A stretch of DNA of 64,000 bases, from assembly GCA_904846145.1 (NCBI GenBank), contig CAJGZL010000001.1:868001-932000 (forward strand), given 5' to 3'. The notes beneath the pieces are model-generated. The model was not told the DNA's origin. It did no database searches and saw only the letters and a list, made by a program, of their open reading frames with translations. This document shows positions 27,426 to 36,103 of the stretch, one piece after another (position 1 is the stretch's first letter; each line of letters begins with the position of its first letter). Origin of the DNA: Psychrobacter immobilis. GTDB taxonomy: Bacteria; Pseudomonadota; Gammaproteobacteria; Pseudomonadales; Moraxellaceae. The translations under genes and the position numbers were made by a program.

Positions 27426-27458
27426 AGAAAAACAAAGATAAAGTATCTTTGTTTTTCT
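27426..27458. terminator. Bidirectional hairpin terminator after fadD
   Basis: Perfect 15-bp arms AGAAAAACAAAGATA / TATCTTTGTTTTTCT with a 3-base loop, about 80 bases beyond the stop of the acyl-CoA synthetase gene. Confidence 0.8.
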
Positions 27459-27468
27459 TAAAGTAGCT

Positions 27469-27507
27469 TAGTTTAGAAACCTAGTTTAGAAATTTAGTTT
27501 AGGAACC
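27469..27507. repeat. 13-bp tandem repeat, three units
   Basis: Units TAGTTTAGAAACC, TAGTTTAGAAATT and TAGTTTAGGAACC stand head to tail in the 3' region of the fadD gene, between its stop and its terminator. Confidence 0.75.
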
Positions 27508-27540
27508 TGATTATGGAGCTTATTAGAATAGGCAGCTAGA

Positions 27541-29265
27541 TTACTCTAAGCCTTCCATTTTGCGTAGCTCTTTACGCAGTATTTTACCGACATTAGATTT
27601 AGGTAGCTCATCAACGAACTCAATATGACGCGGACGCTTATAGCCTGTTAAATGCTTTTTACCAAAATCAAGCAGCTCTTGTTCTGTGACCTCACCTTTT
27701 TTGACCACAAACAGCTTTGGATCTTCACCGCGATCATCATTAGGTATGCCGATAGCGCCGCACTCTAATACATTAGGATGCTCCGTCATAACCTCTTCAA
27801 TCTCATTAGGATAGACATTAAAACCTGAGACAATAATCATATCTTTTTTGCGATCAACGATTTTGATAAAGCCTTTTTCGTCCATAATACCAATATCACC
27901 CGTCTTAAAATATCCATTAGCAGTAAAGGTGTTTTTGGTTTCATCAGGACGATTCTGATAGCCGATCATCACTTGTGGGCCTTTGACCGCTATCTCACCT
28001 CGTTCGCCTATTTCGACCTCATTCTCATCATCATCGAGCAGTACCACATCAGTGCTAGAGGCGGGTATACCGATCTTACCTGTGAACTTAGCGATGGTCA
28101 TCGGGTTAAACGCTACAACGGGTGAGGTCTCAGATAGACCATAGCCTTCAACGATAGGCAAGCCTGTGATCTGATGCCATTCCTTTGCCACGCTTGGTAG
28201 TACTGACATGCCGCCACCGATAGCGGCTTTTAGGTTGGAGAAGTCCAAATCAGCAAACGCCTTTTTTTGCACTAGACCATTGAATAAGGTATTAACCGCT
28301 GGTATAAAGGCCGGCTTATATTTACCCATCTCTTTGATTAAACCATCCAAATCGCGCGGGTTCGGAATCAAGAGTCCAGCATAGCCTTGATACATACCGT
28401 ACATTCCACAAACCATGAACGAGAACACATGATACAGCGGTAGCGCCGTCAAGATAACATCGTCGCTGCTGGCATCATCATCAAAAGCGCTATTCATCAG
28501 CGCACTGATCTGTAGCATATTGGCGACCAAATTGCCATGGGATAGCATAGCGCCCTTGGCAACGCCCGTAGTGCCGCCTGTGTATTGTAGTAGTGCCACA
28601 TCGCTCAGATTCAGATCAGGACGCTGATATTTGCTAGCCGATACCGTATTGAGCGCCTCTTTAAAGCTAGTGCTCTTAGGTAAATTATACGCAGGAATCA
28701 TCTTCTTAATATAACGCGCGGCTAAATTGACAACGGTTCCTTTGATCGTCCCTAACATATCACCAATCTTGCAGACGACTACGTGCTTAACTTGACCTTT
28801 ATCTTCGGCCTCTTCGTAGGTCTTGGCAAAATTCTCAACGATAAATAATGCTTTGGCGCCGCTATCATGCAGCTGATGTGACAGCTCGCGACTGGTATAC
28901 ATCGGATTGACATTGACGAGCACCATGCCTGCGCGGATGATACCAAGTGCAACGATAGGATACTGCAAAATATTCGGCATCATAACGGCAACTTTATCAC
29001 CTTTATTCAATCCTAAAGATTGCAGATAACTGGCTATTTGTCGACTGTATAAATCCAACTCTTTAAAGCTAATAGAAGCGCCCATGCAGATATAAGCAGG
29101 CTTTTTGCCGTAACGGCGAAAGTTGCGCTCAAAGACATCAAGCAATGAGGTTTCGTCATCTGGCATATCGATAGTGGCATCGATACCGTAACGCTCATAA
29201 GCGTTTAGCCAAGCTCTATCGCTGGCAATAGTTGGCATCGTTGGAAACTCATTGGTCTTTTTCAT
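27541..29265 (-). CDS. fadD: Long-chain fatty-acid--CoA ligase (paralogue 1)
   Basis: 574 residues, ANL-superfamily adenylating enzyme activating fatty acids with ATP and CoA. Motifs: P-loop LLQYTGGTTGVAKGAMLSHG, A5-type GYGLSETSPVVAFNP, YFKTGDIGIMDEKGF, IVDRKKDMIIVSGFNVYPNE, and the C-terminal catalytic Lys in PKSNVGKILRKELR. Length is as in FadD. The next gene upstream (29672-31405) is a close paralogue; both probably act at the inner membrane in fatty-acid uptake and breakdown. A 13-bp tandem repeat tract lies in its upstream region (29346-29479). Substrate range cannot be told. Confidence 0.92.
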   Translation of the reverse strand: MKKTNEFPTMPTIASDRAWLNAYERYGIDATIDMPDDETSLLDVFERNFRRYGKKPAYICMGASISFKELDLYSRQIASYLQSLGLNKGDKVAVMMPNILQYPIVALGIIRAGMVLVNVNPMYTSRELSHQLHDSGAKALFIVENFAKTYEEAEDKGQVKHVVVCKIGDMLGTIKGTVVNLAARYIKKMIPAYNLPKSTSFKEALNTVSASKYQRPDLNLSDVALLQYTGGTTGVAKGAMLSHGNLVANMLQISALMNSAFDDDASSDDVILTALPLYHVFSFMVCGMYGMYQGYAGLLIPNPRDLDGLIKEMGKYKPAFIPAVNTLFNGLVQKKAFADLDFSNLKAAIGGGMSVLPSVAKEWHQITGLPIVEGYGLSETSPVVAFNPMTIAKFTGKIGIPASSTDVVLLDDDENEVEIGERGEIAVKGPQVMIGYQNRPDETKNTFTANGYFKTGDIGIMDEKGFIKIVDRKKDMIIVSGFNVYPNEIEEVMTEHPNVLECGAIGIPNDDRGEDPKLFVVKKGEVTEQELLDFGKKHLTGYKRPRHIEFVDELPKSNVGKILRKELRKMEGLE

Positions 29266-29345
29266 CGGCAGGTTATCCTTGACTTAAGCTTAAAGCGCCT
29301 AAGTTGTATATGTTAATCTTAAAAGTATTGAGCTAAAATTTTAGA

Positions 29346-29479
29346 ATTTTTCGCACTATTTTCGCACTATTTTTGCGATATGTTTTTGAACTATGTTTTT
29401 GCGCTATGTTTTGAACTATTAGGCACTAGGTAATGTCGGTATTTTTTGGCACTGTTTTTTGGCACTGTTTTTTGGCACT
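29346..29479. repeat. Degenerate tandem repeat tract (about 12-13 bp units)
   Basis: Three near-perfect units TTTTTTGGCACTG (29442-29479, the last one base short) follow about six looser units with a T4-5 run and a GAACTATG, GCGCTATG or CGCACTA tail, at 12-13-bp spacing. It lies 80-215 bases upstream of the fadD paralogue 1 start. Confidence 0.75.
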
Positions 29480-29590
29480 ATAGCAGTTTTGGCTTAAATG
29501 CACTAGCGCCAAACCATTCACACTATTGCGTTACCGTCCACATTACTGCGTCATAGTATTGATCTTACTTATCCCGCCCTAAAGCTTCGC

Positions 29591-29632
29591 AAAAAAAATG
29601 ACAAGGTAGCATTCAAGCCACCTTATCATTTA
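29591..29632 (-). terminator. Terminator of fadD paralogue 2
   Basis: On the minus strand AATGATAAGGT ... ACCTTGTCATT is followed by eight T; about 40 bases after the stop at 29672. Confidence 0.8.
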
Positions 29633-29671
29633 TTTGCTTAGCATTAACAATTTAGTATTAACAACGAAGAA

Positions 29672-31405
29672 CTAAGCGTTGTTTTTTTCTTCCATAGCTC
29701 GCAGGTCTTTATGTAAGATTTTACCGACGTTAGATTTAGGTAGCTCGTCAATGAACTCTACATAACGGGGGCGCTTATAACCCGTTAAATTCTCTTTAGC
29801 ATAATCGAGGACTTGCTCTTTCGTTAAGCTGTCATCTTGGCGTACGACAAATATCTTTGGTACTTCACCGCTTTTTTCATCGTCGATACCGATGACACCG
29901 CATTCTATAATTTTAGGATGATTGGCCATAACCTCTTCAACTTCATTAGGATAAACATTAAAGCCAGACACCAAAATCATATTCTTTTTGCGATCGACGA
30001 TAGTGATTTGACCGCTATCATCCATAATACCGATATCACCCGTTAAGAAGTAGCCATCATCGGTCATCGATTCACGCGTTGCATCGTCACGCTTCCAGTA
30101 CCCTTTCATGACTTGTGGGCCACGAATACCGATCTCGCCGCGCTCGCCTAACGCCACCCCATTTCCTTCCTCATCTATAATAGCAACTTCAGTCGCTGGC
30201 ATCGGTACCCCAATATTACCGCTAAAGGACGCACTATTGATAGGGTTAGCGGTCGCAACGGGTGAAGTCTCAGACAGACCATAGCCCTGAACAATTGTAT
30301 TGCCAGTTACCTGTAGCCATTTGTTTGCGGTATCGCTGAGTACCGCCATACCGCCACCCATCGACACGCGTAACTTGCTATGATCCAAGGCTTTGAAGTC
30401 TGCGTTATTTGCCAAAACATTAAATAAGGTGTTAACCGCAGGAAACAACGCTGGTGGGTGGCCTTTGTAAGCTTTTATCAAGCTATCAAGGTCGCGTGGA
30501 TTGGGTACTAGCAAACCAATGCAACCACGATACAGACCGAACATACCACAAAGAGTAAAGGAGAAAATATGATATAACGGCAAGGCAGTCATAATGACTG
30601 GCTGCTCGTCACTACCCTCAAACTCATCAAAAGCGCTGCCTAAGAAGGTATTACATTGAATAAGGTTAGCGACCAGATTCTTATGCGTCAGCATCGCCCC
30701 TTTAGCCACTCCAGTAGTACCACCCGTATATTGTAATACCGCAATATCATCGAGGGTAATATCAGTTGGGCGCTTATATTTGCGCGCCGCAGATTTTTTG
30801 AGCATAGCTTTAAAGCTTATGCTGTTAGAGATACTATAATCAGGAACCATCTTTTTGACATGGCGCACGACAGTATTGACCATAAAACCTTTAAGCGTAC
30901 CCATCATATCGCCCATACCAGTGATCACGACGTTATCAACAACGTTACGACCGATATCCTGATATGTTTTGGCAAAGTTCTCAACCATGATGAGCGCTTT
31001 GGCTTCTGAATCGGTTAATTGATGCTCAAGCTCTTTGGTGGTGTATAAGGGATTGACGTTCACTAATGTCAAGCCTGCACGCAGTACGCCAATGACAGTA
31101 ACAGGTAGTTGCAAGACATTGGGCATCATCACCGCGACTTTATCGCCTTTAACGAGCCCTAATGACTGTAAATACACGGCCACTTGTTTACTATGCTCAT
31201 CTACTTCTTTAAAGCTGATCGAGGCGCCCATGCAGACAAAAGCAGTTTTATTACTATATTTGCTAAAGCTGTCTTCAAAAATCTCAATAAGTGAGGTGTC
31301 ATCAGCTGGCATATCGATATCGTAAGTAAGCCCTAGCTCTTCATAAGTTTTGAGCCAAACTTTATCATTAAGACGAGTTGGATTGCCTTGAGCTTGATTG
31401 TCCAT
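29672..31405 (-). CDS. fadD: Long-chain fatty-acid--CoA ligase (paralogue 2)
   Basis: 577 residues, closely similar throughout to paralogue 1. Motifs: VLQYTGGTTGVAKGAMLTHK, GYGLSETSPVATANP, YFLTGDIGIMDDSGQ, IVDRKKNMILVSGFNVYPNE and PKSNVGKILHKDLRAMEEKN with the catalytic Lys. It has its own terminator and a 273-bp upstream gap, so it is expressed separately. Tandem fadD1/fadD2 pairs are also known in Pseudomonas, where the two enzymes differ in chain-length preference; whether that holds here is not visible. Confidence 0.92.
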   Translation of the reverse strand: MDNQAQGNPTRLNDKVWLKTYEELGLTYDIDMPADDTSLIEIFEDSFSKYSNKTAFVCMGASISFKEVDEHSKQVAVYLQSLGLVKGDKVAVMMPNVLQLPVTVIGVLRAGLTLVNVNPLYTTKELEHQLTDSEAKALIMVENFAKTYQDIGRNVVDNVVITGMGDMMGTLKGFMVNTVVRHVKKMVPDYSISNSISFKAMLKKSAARKYKRPTDITLDDIAVLQYTGGTTGVAKGAMLTHKNLVANLIQCNTFLGSAFDEFEGSDEQPVIMTALPLYHIFSFTLCGMFGLYRGCIGLLVPNPRDLDSLIKAYKGHPPALFPAVNTLFNVLANNADFKALDHSKLRVSMGGGMAVLSDTANKWLQVTGNTIVQGYGLSETSPVATANPINSASFSGNIGVPMPATEVAIIDEEGNGVALGERGEIGIRGPQVMKGYWKRDDATRESMTDDGYFLTGDIGIMDDSGQITIVDRKKNMILVSGFNVYPNEVEEVMANHPKIIECGVIGIDDEKSGEVPKIFVVRQDDSLTKEQVLDYAKENLTGYKRPRYVEFIDELPKSNVGKILHKDLRAMEEKNNA

Positions 31406-31678
31406 AATCTTAAATCTCCTGATGGTTAAATTTATAACATAGTCCTTTGCTCATTAAGATACACACTTTATACAAACTACTCAATATAAAAGATGGCAAC
31501 TTGGGTTTGTAAGGTGACTTGGCGGTCAATACTTTAAATAGAATCAAAGCGGTAGGGCGTTACTTAATACTACTTACTAAATAACGCCAAGTATACTAAC
31601 TATTTGATTATTATGCTTATATTTATCGTAATAGCACCGTAGTAAACCGATTTTAGATAGGTTGTATCTGGTTATAGT

Positions 31679-33412
31679 TTAATTTTTATTATCAAGTGCT
31701 TTTGCCAGTTCAGTTAAGCTAACAAAATTACGTCGCAAGCCTTCTTTATCGCTACTTGGCTGGCGAGCGATACTGGTATTGGCCAGCTTACCGCTATCAG
31801 TGTAGTTCCAGTCATTGATATATTGACTTTGAGAAAGACGCTGACCGAACCCTGCAACTGCGACTGCAAACTGAGTGTCACTGTTGGCTTTGCTCAAATC
31901 TCGGCTACTATTAACAATAGCTTGGCTAACAAGCTTAGAGCTAGCACCTGTAGGTTCTTTATAACGTAGTTTTAAGAAACCAAGCTCATTAGTTTTGCTG
32001 TTGGCTTTGTTATTGTTTTTATTATTTGCTTTATCTTTGTTACTGTCATAACGGCGCTCGCTATATAGGCCTACCTGCCCTACTGGCGTGACTTCAAATA
32101 GCGCAACCACCGCTTTACCTTCCCCAAGCTCACCCGCATCGACTTTATCATTATTGAAGTCTTGCTCACTCAAAACACGGTTCTCATAGCCGATCAAGCG
32201 CCATTCACTTATCACTTCAGGATTGAACTCAAGCTGGATTTTGACGTCTTTCGCAACCGTATTAAAAGTGGACGCCAGCTCATCGTTAAAGACTTTTTTG
32301 GATTCGGTAAGACTATCAATATAGCTATAATTACCATTACCATTATTTGCCATTTGCTCCATCATATAATCATTAAGATTGCCACGACCAAAGCCTACCG
32401 TCGATAATGAGATGCCGCGATCGCGATTGGCTTTGACCAGATCAAGCATCTCATCGACATCGCTAATACCGACATTGAAGTCACCATCAGTCAGCATCAC
32501 AATACGATTAATACCGTTTTTTTGCATGGCTTGTGCCGCTTGATTATAAGCCAGCTTTAGCGCATCTTCGCCATTGGTAGAGCCTGCCGCATTCAAGCTA
32601 TCGATAGCCGCTATAATTTTAGCCTTTTCATCGCCGCCAGTCATAGGCAAAGCCACACTCGTACGACCTGAATAAGTCACAATACTGACGCTATCTTGCG
32701 CTCGCAATTGCTGAGTGAGTAGCTTTAGCGAGGACTGTGCTAATGGCAGCTTATCGCGCGAGGACATCGAGCCTGATACATCAATCAAGAATACCAAGTT
32801 CGCTGGCGGTAGCTGGGGAGCGGCTATATATTGTTTTGGATCGACTGCTTTTATCGCCACTTTAACGATTTTATTATCCTGATCGGCTCTATCCCATGGC
32901 GAGTCGACGACTTCGGTTGCTACTATAAAAGGCGCATTACCTAGACGTTTGCCATCGTCGAATTGATAATTAAAGTAGTTCAGCATCTCCTCAACGCGTA
33001 CTGCATCGACTGGCGGCAGCTGACCTTCATTAAGATAGCGTCGCACATTGGCATAGCTGCCCGTATCAGTATCGATAGATAGCGTTGCTACTGCCATCTC
33101 GCTGGTTTTATTGACAGGATTTGGCTTATTATCTTGGTAATTGTCACGATCTTTGGGCTGCACGACGCCGGGTGACATCCTAATAGCATTACCAGCGCTG
33201 GCCATCTTTGCTGATGACGCCATATCTACTTGTGACATAGGGCTCACTACTACTGGCGAGTTTTGATTTACTGTACTGCTGGACGGCTCAGCTCTTAGTG
33301 GCTCACTCCTTTGTTGTGTACTACAAGCTGTCAAGCTAAACGCTATCGCACTTACTAACAGTGCGTTTTTTGCTAATTTATATTTACGGAGACGCAATGT
33401 AGATACTGACAT
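31679..33412 (-). CDS. YfbK-like von Willebrand factor type A lipoprotein
   Basis: 577 residues. Lipoprotein signal with lipobox LTAC (Cys30), a Ser/Pro-rich stretch, an N-terminal VWF-associated region (ATLSIDTDTGSYANVRRYLN, VRVEEMLNYFNYQF), then the VWA domain with a MIDAS motif LVFLIDVSGSMSS (D211), a conserved T in MLTDGDFNVGISD, and a C-terminal DUF3520-type region (LKLRYKEPTGASSKLVSQAI, FAVAVAGFGQRLSQSQYIND). This order is that of E. coli YfbK. Envelope location is expected; its ligand is unknown. Divergent from parC. Confidence 0.88.
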   Translation of the reverse strand: MSVSTLRLRKYKLAKNALLVSAIAFSLTACSTQQRSEPLRAEPSSSTVNQNSPVVVSPMSQVDMASSAKMASAGNAIRMSPGVVQPKDRDNYQDNKPNPVNKTSEMAVATLSIDTDTGSYANVRRYLNEGQLPPVDAVRVEEMLNYFNYQFDDGKRLGNAPFIVATEVVDSPWDRADQDNKIVKVAIKAVDPKQYIAAPQLPPANLVFLIDVSGSMSSRDKLPLAQSSLKLLTQQLRAQDSVSIVTYSGRTSVALPMTGGDEKAKIIAAIDSLNAAGSTNGEDALKLAYNQAAQAMQKNGINRIVMLTDGDFNVGISDVDEMLDLVKANRDRGISLSTVGFGRGNLNDYMMEQMANNGNGNYSYIDSLTESKKVFNDELASTFNTVAKDVKIQLEFNPEVISEWRLIGYENRVLSEQDFNNDKVDAGELGEGKAVVALFEVTPVGQVGLYSERRYDSNKDKANNKNNNKANSKTNELGFLKLRYKEPTGASSKLVSQAIVNSSRDLSKANSDTQFAVAVAGFGQRLSQSQYINDWNYTDSGKLANTSIARQPSSDKEGLRRNFVSLTELAKALDNKN

Positions 33413-33727
33413 AGGTAATATCCTTATAAATTATAATGAGTAGTGATTTATTTTGACTAAAGTAAGCAAAATATTTTATTAATACTACTTAACTCATTGT
33501 TTAAAAGCTATCTATAAAATTATGGATAAAACTATAAACACCACGTCATAGCTTGTCGTCTATTATCTTAGTTGCCTTTTTACTTATTGTCATTTGCTTT
33601 AAGATAGGACTACTTTATTATTACTTAGAAGCCTCTTATAAGGTGCTTATCTGCAAACTGCTCTTATAATACATAGCAAATTAAAACCTATTATCAAAAT
33701 CAAAACTATAAAAGCGAAACCTATTTT
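33413..33727. other. Divergent intergenic region, VWA gene and parC
   Basis: About 315 AT-rich bases with both promoters expected. A candidate for parC is TTGCTT (33594-33599) with TATTAT (33616-33621) at 16-base spacing; it is weak. Confidence 0.35.
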
Positions 33728-36004
33728 ATGCCTGATATTATCGATAACGTGATTCCAGACAACGATGCGCTAGATACGCGCTCGGTCGCCGAATTTACTG
33801 AGCAAGCCTACCTCAACTATGCCATGTACGTGATCATGGATCGTGCACTGCCCAACATTGCCGATGGTCTAAAACCTGTACAGCGGCGCATTATTTATGC
33901 GATGAGCGAGCTGGGTCTTAAGTCATCGAGTAAGCCCAAAAAGTCCGCGCGTACGGTCGGTGACGTGTTGGGTAAATATCACCCACATGGTGACAGCGCT
34001 TGCTATGAGGCGATGGTACTCATGGCGCAACCGTTCAGCTATCGCTATCCACTGATATTTGGCCAAGGGAATTGGGGTAGCCCTGATGATCCTAAATCCT
34101 TTGCCGCGATGCGCTATACCGAAGCCAAAATGTCGGCTTATGCCAATACTTTACTAGCGGAACTCGGTCAAGGCACGGTCGATTGGCAAGATAACTTCGA
34201 TGGCACTATGCAAGAGCCAACGACCTTGCCTGCGCGTCTGCCTAATATTTTATTGAACGGTACGACAGGTATCGCGGTTGGGATGGCAACCGATATTCCA
34301 CCGCATAATCTTAATGAAGTGGTACGCGCCGCTATTCGTTTGCTCAAAAACCCTGAGCTATCGGTTAAGCAATTAACTCAATCGATACCAGCGCCTGATC
34401 TACCAACTTCGGCTGAGATTATTACTAGTAAAAAAGATCTACAAGCACTATACGAGAGTGGACGCGGTAGCTATAAAATGCGCGCGACTTTCCATATTGA
34501 TCCTAAAGAAAAAAATCTTGTCATCATCGATGCGCTACCCTATCAAGTCTCAGGTAATAAGATTCAAGAGCAAATCGCCAAACTCATGACGGATAAAAAA
34601 CTGCCTTGGGTCGTTGATATTCATGATGAGTCCGACCACGAAAACCCTTGCCGTATTGTCTTAGAGCTAAAATCAACCCGCGTTGATGTGGCACGGGTCA
34701 TGAGCCATCTGTTTGCCAGTACTGAGCTTGAGAGCAATTACCGCGTCAATATGAATGTGATTGGCCTAAACGGTAAGCCACAAGTTAAAAACCTAAAAGA
34801 AATCTTAGCCGAATGGTTAGTCAGTCGCCGCTCAGTCGTCACGCGTCGCTTAGAATATCGCCTCGATAAAATTGATAAGCGCTTGCATATCCTTGCAGGC
34901 TTATTAATCGCTTATCTAAATATCGATGAAGTCATTCGTATCATTCGTGAGGAAGACGATCCGAAGCTGGCATTGATGATAGGCTATGATCTCAGCGAGA
35001 TCCAAGCCAACGCGATTTTGGATATTCGTCTGCGTCAACTGGCAAAATTAGAAGAGTTTGAGCTACGTCGTGAGCAAGATGAGCTGGCAGCAGAGCGCGC
35101 CACATTGCAGGAATACCTCGATAATCCTGAGAGCCTAACGGGTCTAATCATTGATGAGCTGACCGAAGATATGAAAGCTCATGGTGATAATCGTATGTCG
35201 CCACTAGCCGAGCGCGAAGAAGCACAAGCGCTCAAAGAGTCCGATCTAGTGCCTAGTGAGCCAATTACTGCGGTGTTGTCAAAAGCAGGTTGGATACGCG
35301 CTGCAAAAGGCCATGAAGTCGATGCGACAACCATGAGTTATCGCTCAGGGGATGGCTATCAAGCCTACGTGCGCGGTAAATCTAACGAAAAAATCTACGT
35401 CCTCGATAGTACAGGTCGTAGCTATAGTATTGATGCGCATAACTTGGCCTCGGCGCGTGGTCAAGGCGATCCACTGACTAGCGTACTTAAGCCACCAGCT
35501 GGCGCATACTTTGAGCAGCTATTAACCGGTGATAACGATCAGCGTATTATTCTCGCTAGCTCACAAGGCTACGGCTTTATTAATACTATTGGTAATCTCG
35601 ATAGCAATCAAAAAGCAGGTAAGAATATTATTAACTTAGCTACTGATAGTCGTCTGCTTCCTGTCGCGCGTATTGAGGTTAATAGCAGCAATGATAGCGC
35701 TATAACCGCTCTTCCTGATCACCTCGCTGTCGTGACAAATGCAGGCTATCTATTAATATTTGCGCTCGATGATTTGCCTGAACAAGCCCGTGGTAAAGGT
35801 AATAAAATGATTAAATTAAAAGACGGTGAAGAAGTGCTTGCCATCACGCCACTCAGTCAGCAAGACAGCCTAATTATTACTGCTGGTAAACGTCATGTGA
35901 CGCTAAAACCCAATGATTTAGCCAATTATACGGGCAGTCGTGGTAATCGTGGTGGACAGTTGCCAAGAGGTTTTCAGAATGTGACGAGTGTTGAGGTTGG
36001 GTAG
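33728..36004 (+). CDS. parC: DNA topoisomerase IV subunit A
   Basis: 758 residues; the DNA-cleaving subunit that decatenates chromosomes with ParE. Catalytic Tyr130 in [15 protein letters not shown]. The quinolone-determining region reads [11 protein letters not shown], with S90 and E94 equivalent to E. coli S80 and E84, both wild type. The winged-helix part ([18 protein letters not shown]) and C-terminal beta-pinwheel ([31 protein letters not shown]) are present, so it is ParC and not GyrA: no GyrA box was seen and the tail is short. ATG start. parE is not nearby. Confidence 0.97.
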   Translation: MPDIIDNVIPDNDALDTRSVAEFTEQAYLNYAMYVIMDRALPNIADGLKPVQRRIIYAMSELGLKSSSKPKKSARTVGDVLGKYHPHGDSACYEAMVLMAQPFSYRYPLIFGQGNWGSPDDPKSFAAMRYTEAKMSAYANTLLAELGQGTVDWQDNFDGTMQEPTTLPARLPNILLNGTTGIAVGMATDIPPHNLNEVVRAAIRLLKNPELSVKQLTQSIPAPDLPTSAEIITSKKDLQALYESGRGSYKMRATFHIDPKEKNLVIIDALPYQVSGNKIQEQIAKLMTDKKLPWVVDIHDESDHENPCRIVLELKSTRVDVARVMSHLFASTELESNYRVNMNVIGLNGKPQVKNLKEILAEWLVSRRSVVTRRLEYRLDKIDKRLHILAGLLIAYLNIDEVIRIIREEDDPKLALMIGYDLSEIQANAILDIRLRQLAKLEEFELRREQDELAAERATLQEYLDNPESLTGLIIDELTEDMKAHGDNRMSPLAEREEAQALKESDLVPSEPITAVLSKAGWIRAAKGHEVDATTMSYRSGDGYQAYVRGKSNEKIYVLDSTGRSYSIDAHNLASARGQGDPLTSVLKPPAGAYFEQLLTGDNDQRIILASSQGYGFINTIGNLDSNQKAGKNIINLATDSRLLPVARIEVNSSNDSAITALPDHLAVVTNAGYLLIFALDDLPEQARGKGNKMIKLKDGEEVLAITPLSQQDSLIITAGKRHVTLKPNDLANYTGSRGNRGGQLPRGFQNVTSVEVG

Positions 36005-36022
36005 TTTGATTTGATTCAGTAG

Positions 36023-36050
36023 CGTAGGTGGAACGATAGCGAAACCCACA
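36023..36050. repeat. REP-like half element after parC
   Basis: CGTAGGTGGAACGATAGCGA followed by AACCCACA: the GTAGG core with short complementary arms GTGG(A) / (A)CCCAC. It sits between parC and the KAP gene. Confidence 0.45.
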
Positions 36051-36103
36051 GTTTGGAATTAAAGCACCTATTTTGACTACAGCTCAGTTTATTAAGGATT
36101 GAA

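Larger units (their letters stand above)
29266..29671. other. Gap between the two fadD genes
   Basis: About 400 bases without a gene. It holds the tandem-repeat tract at 29346-29479 and the terminator at 29591-29632, and must contain the promoter of paralogue 1. Confidence 0.6.

Noticed and set aside
29346..29479. CRISPR array
   Set aside because: Units are 12-13 bases, adjoining, with no spacers and no cas genes anywhere in the window.
33992..34012. Quinolone-resistance change in parC
   Set aside because: The region reads [10 protein letters not shown], wild type at both key positions.
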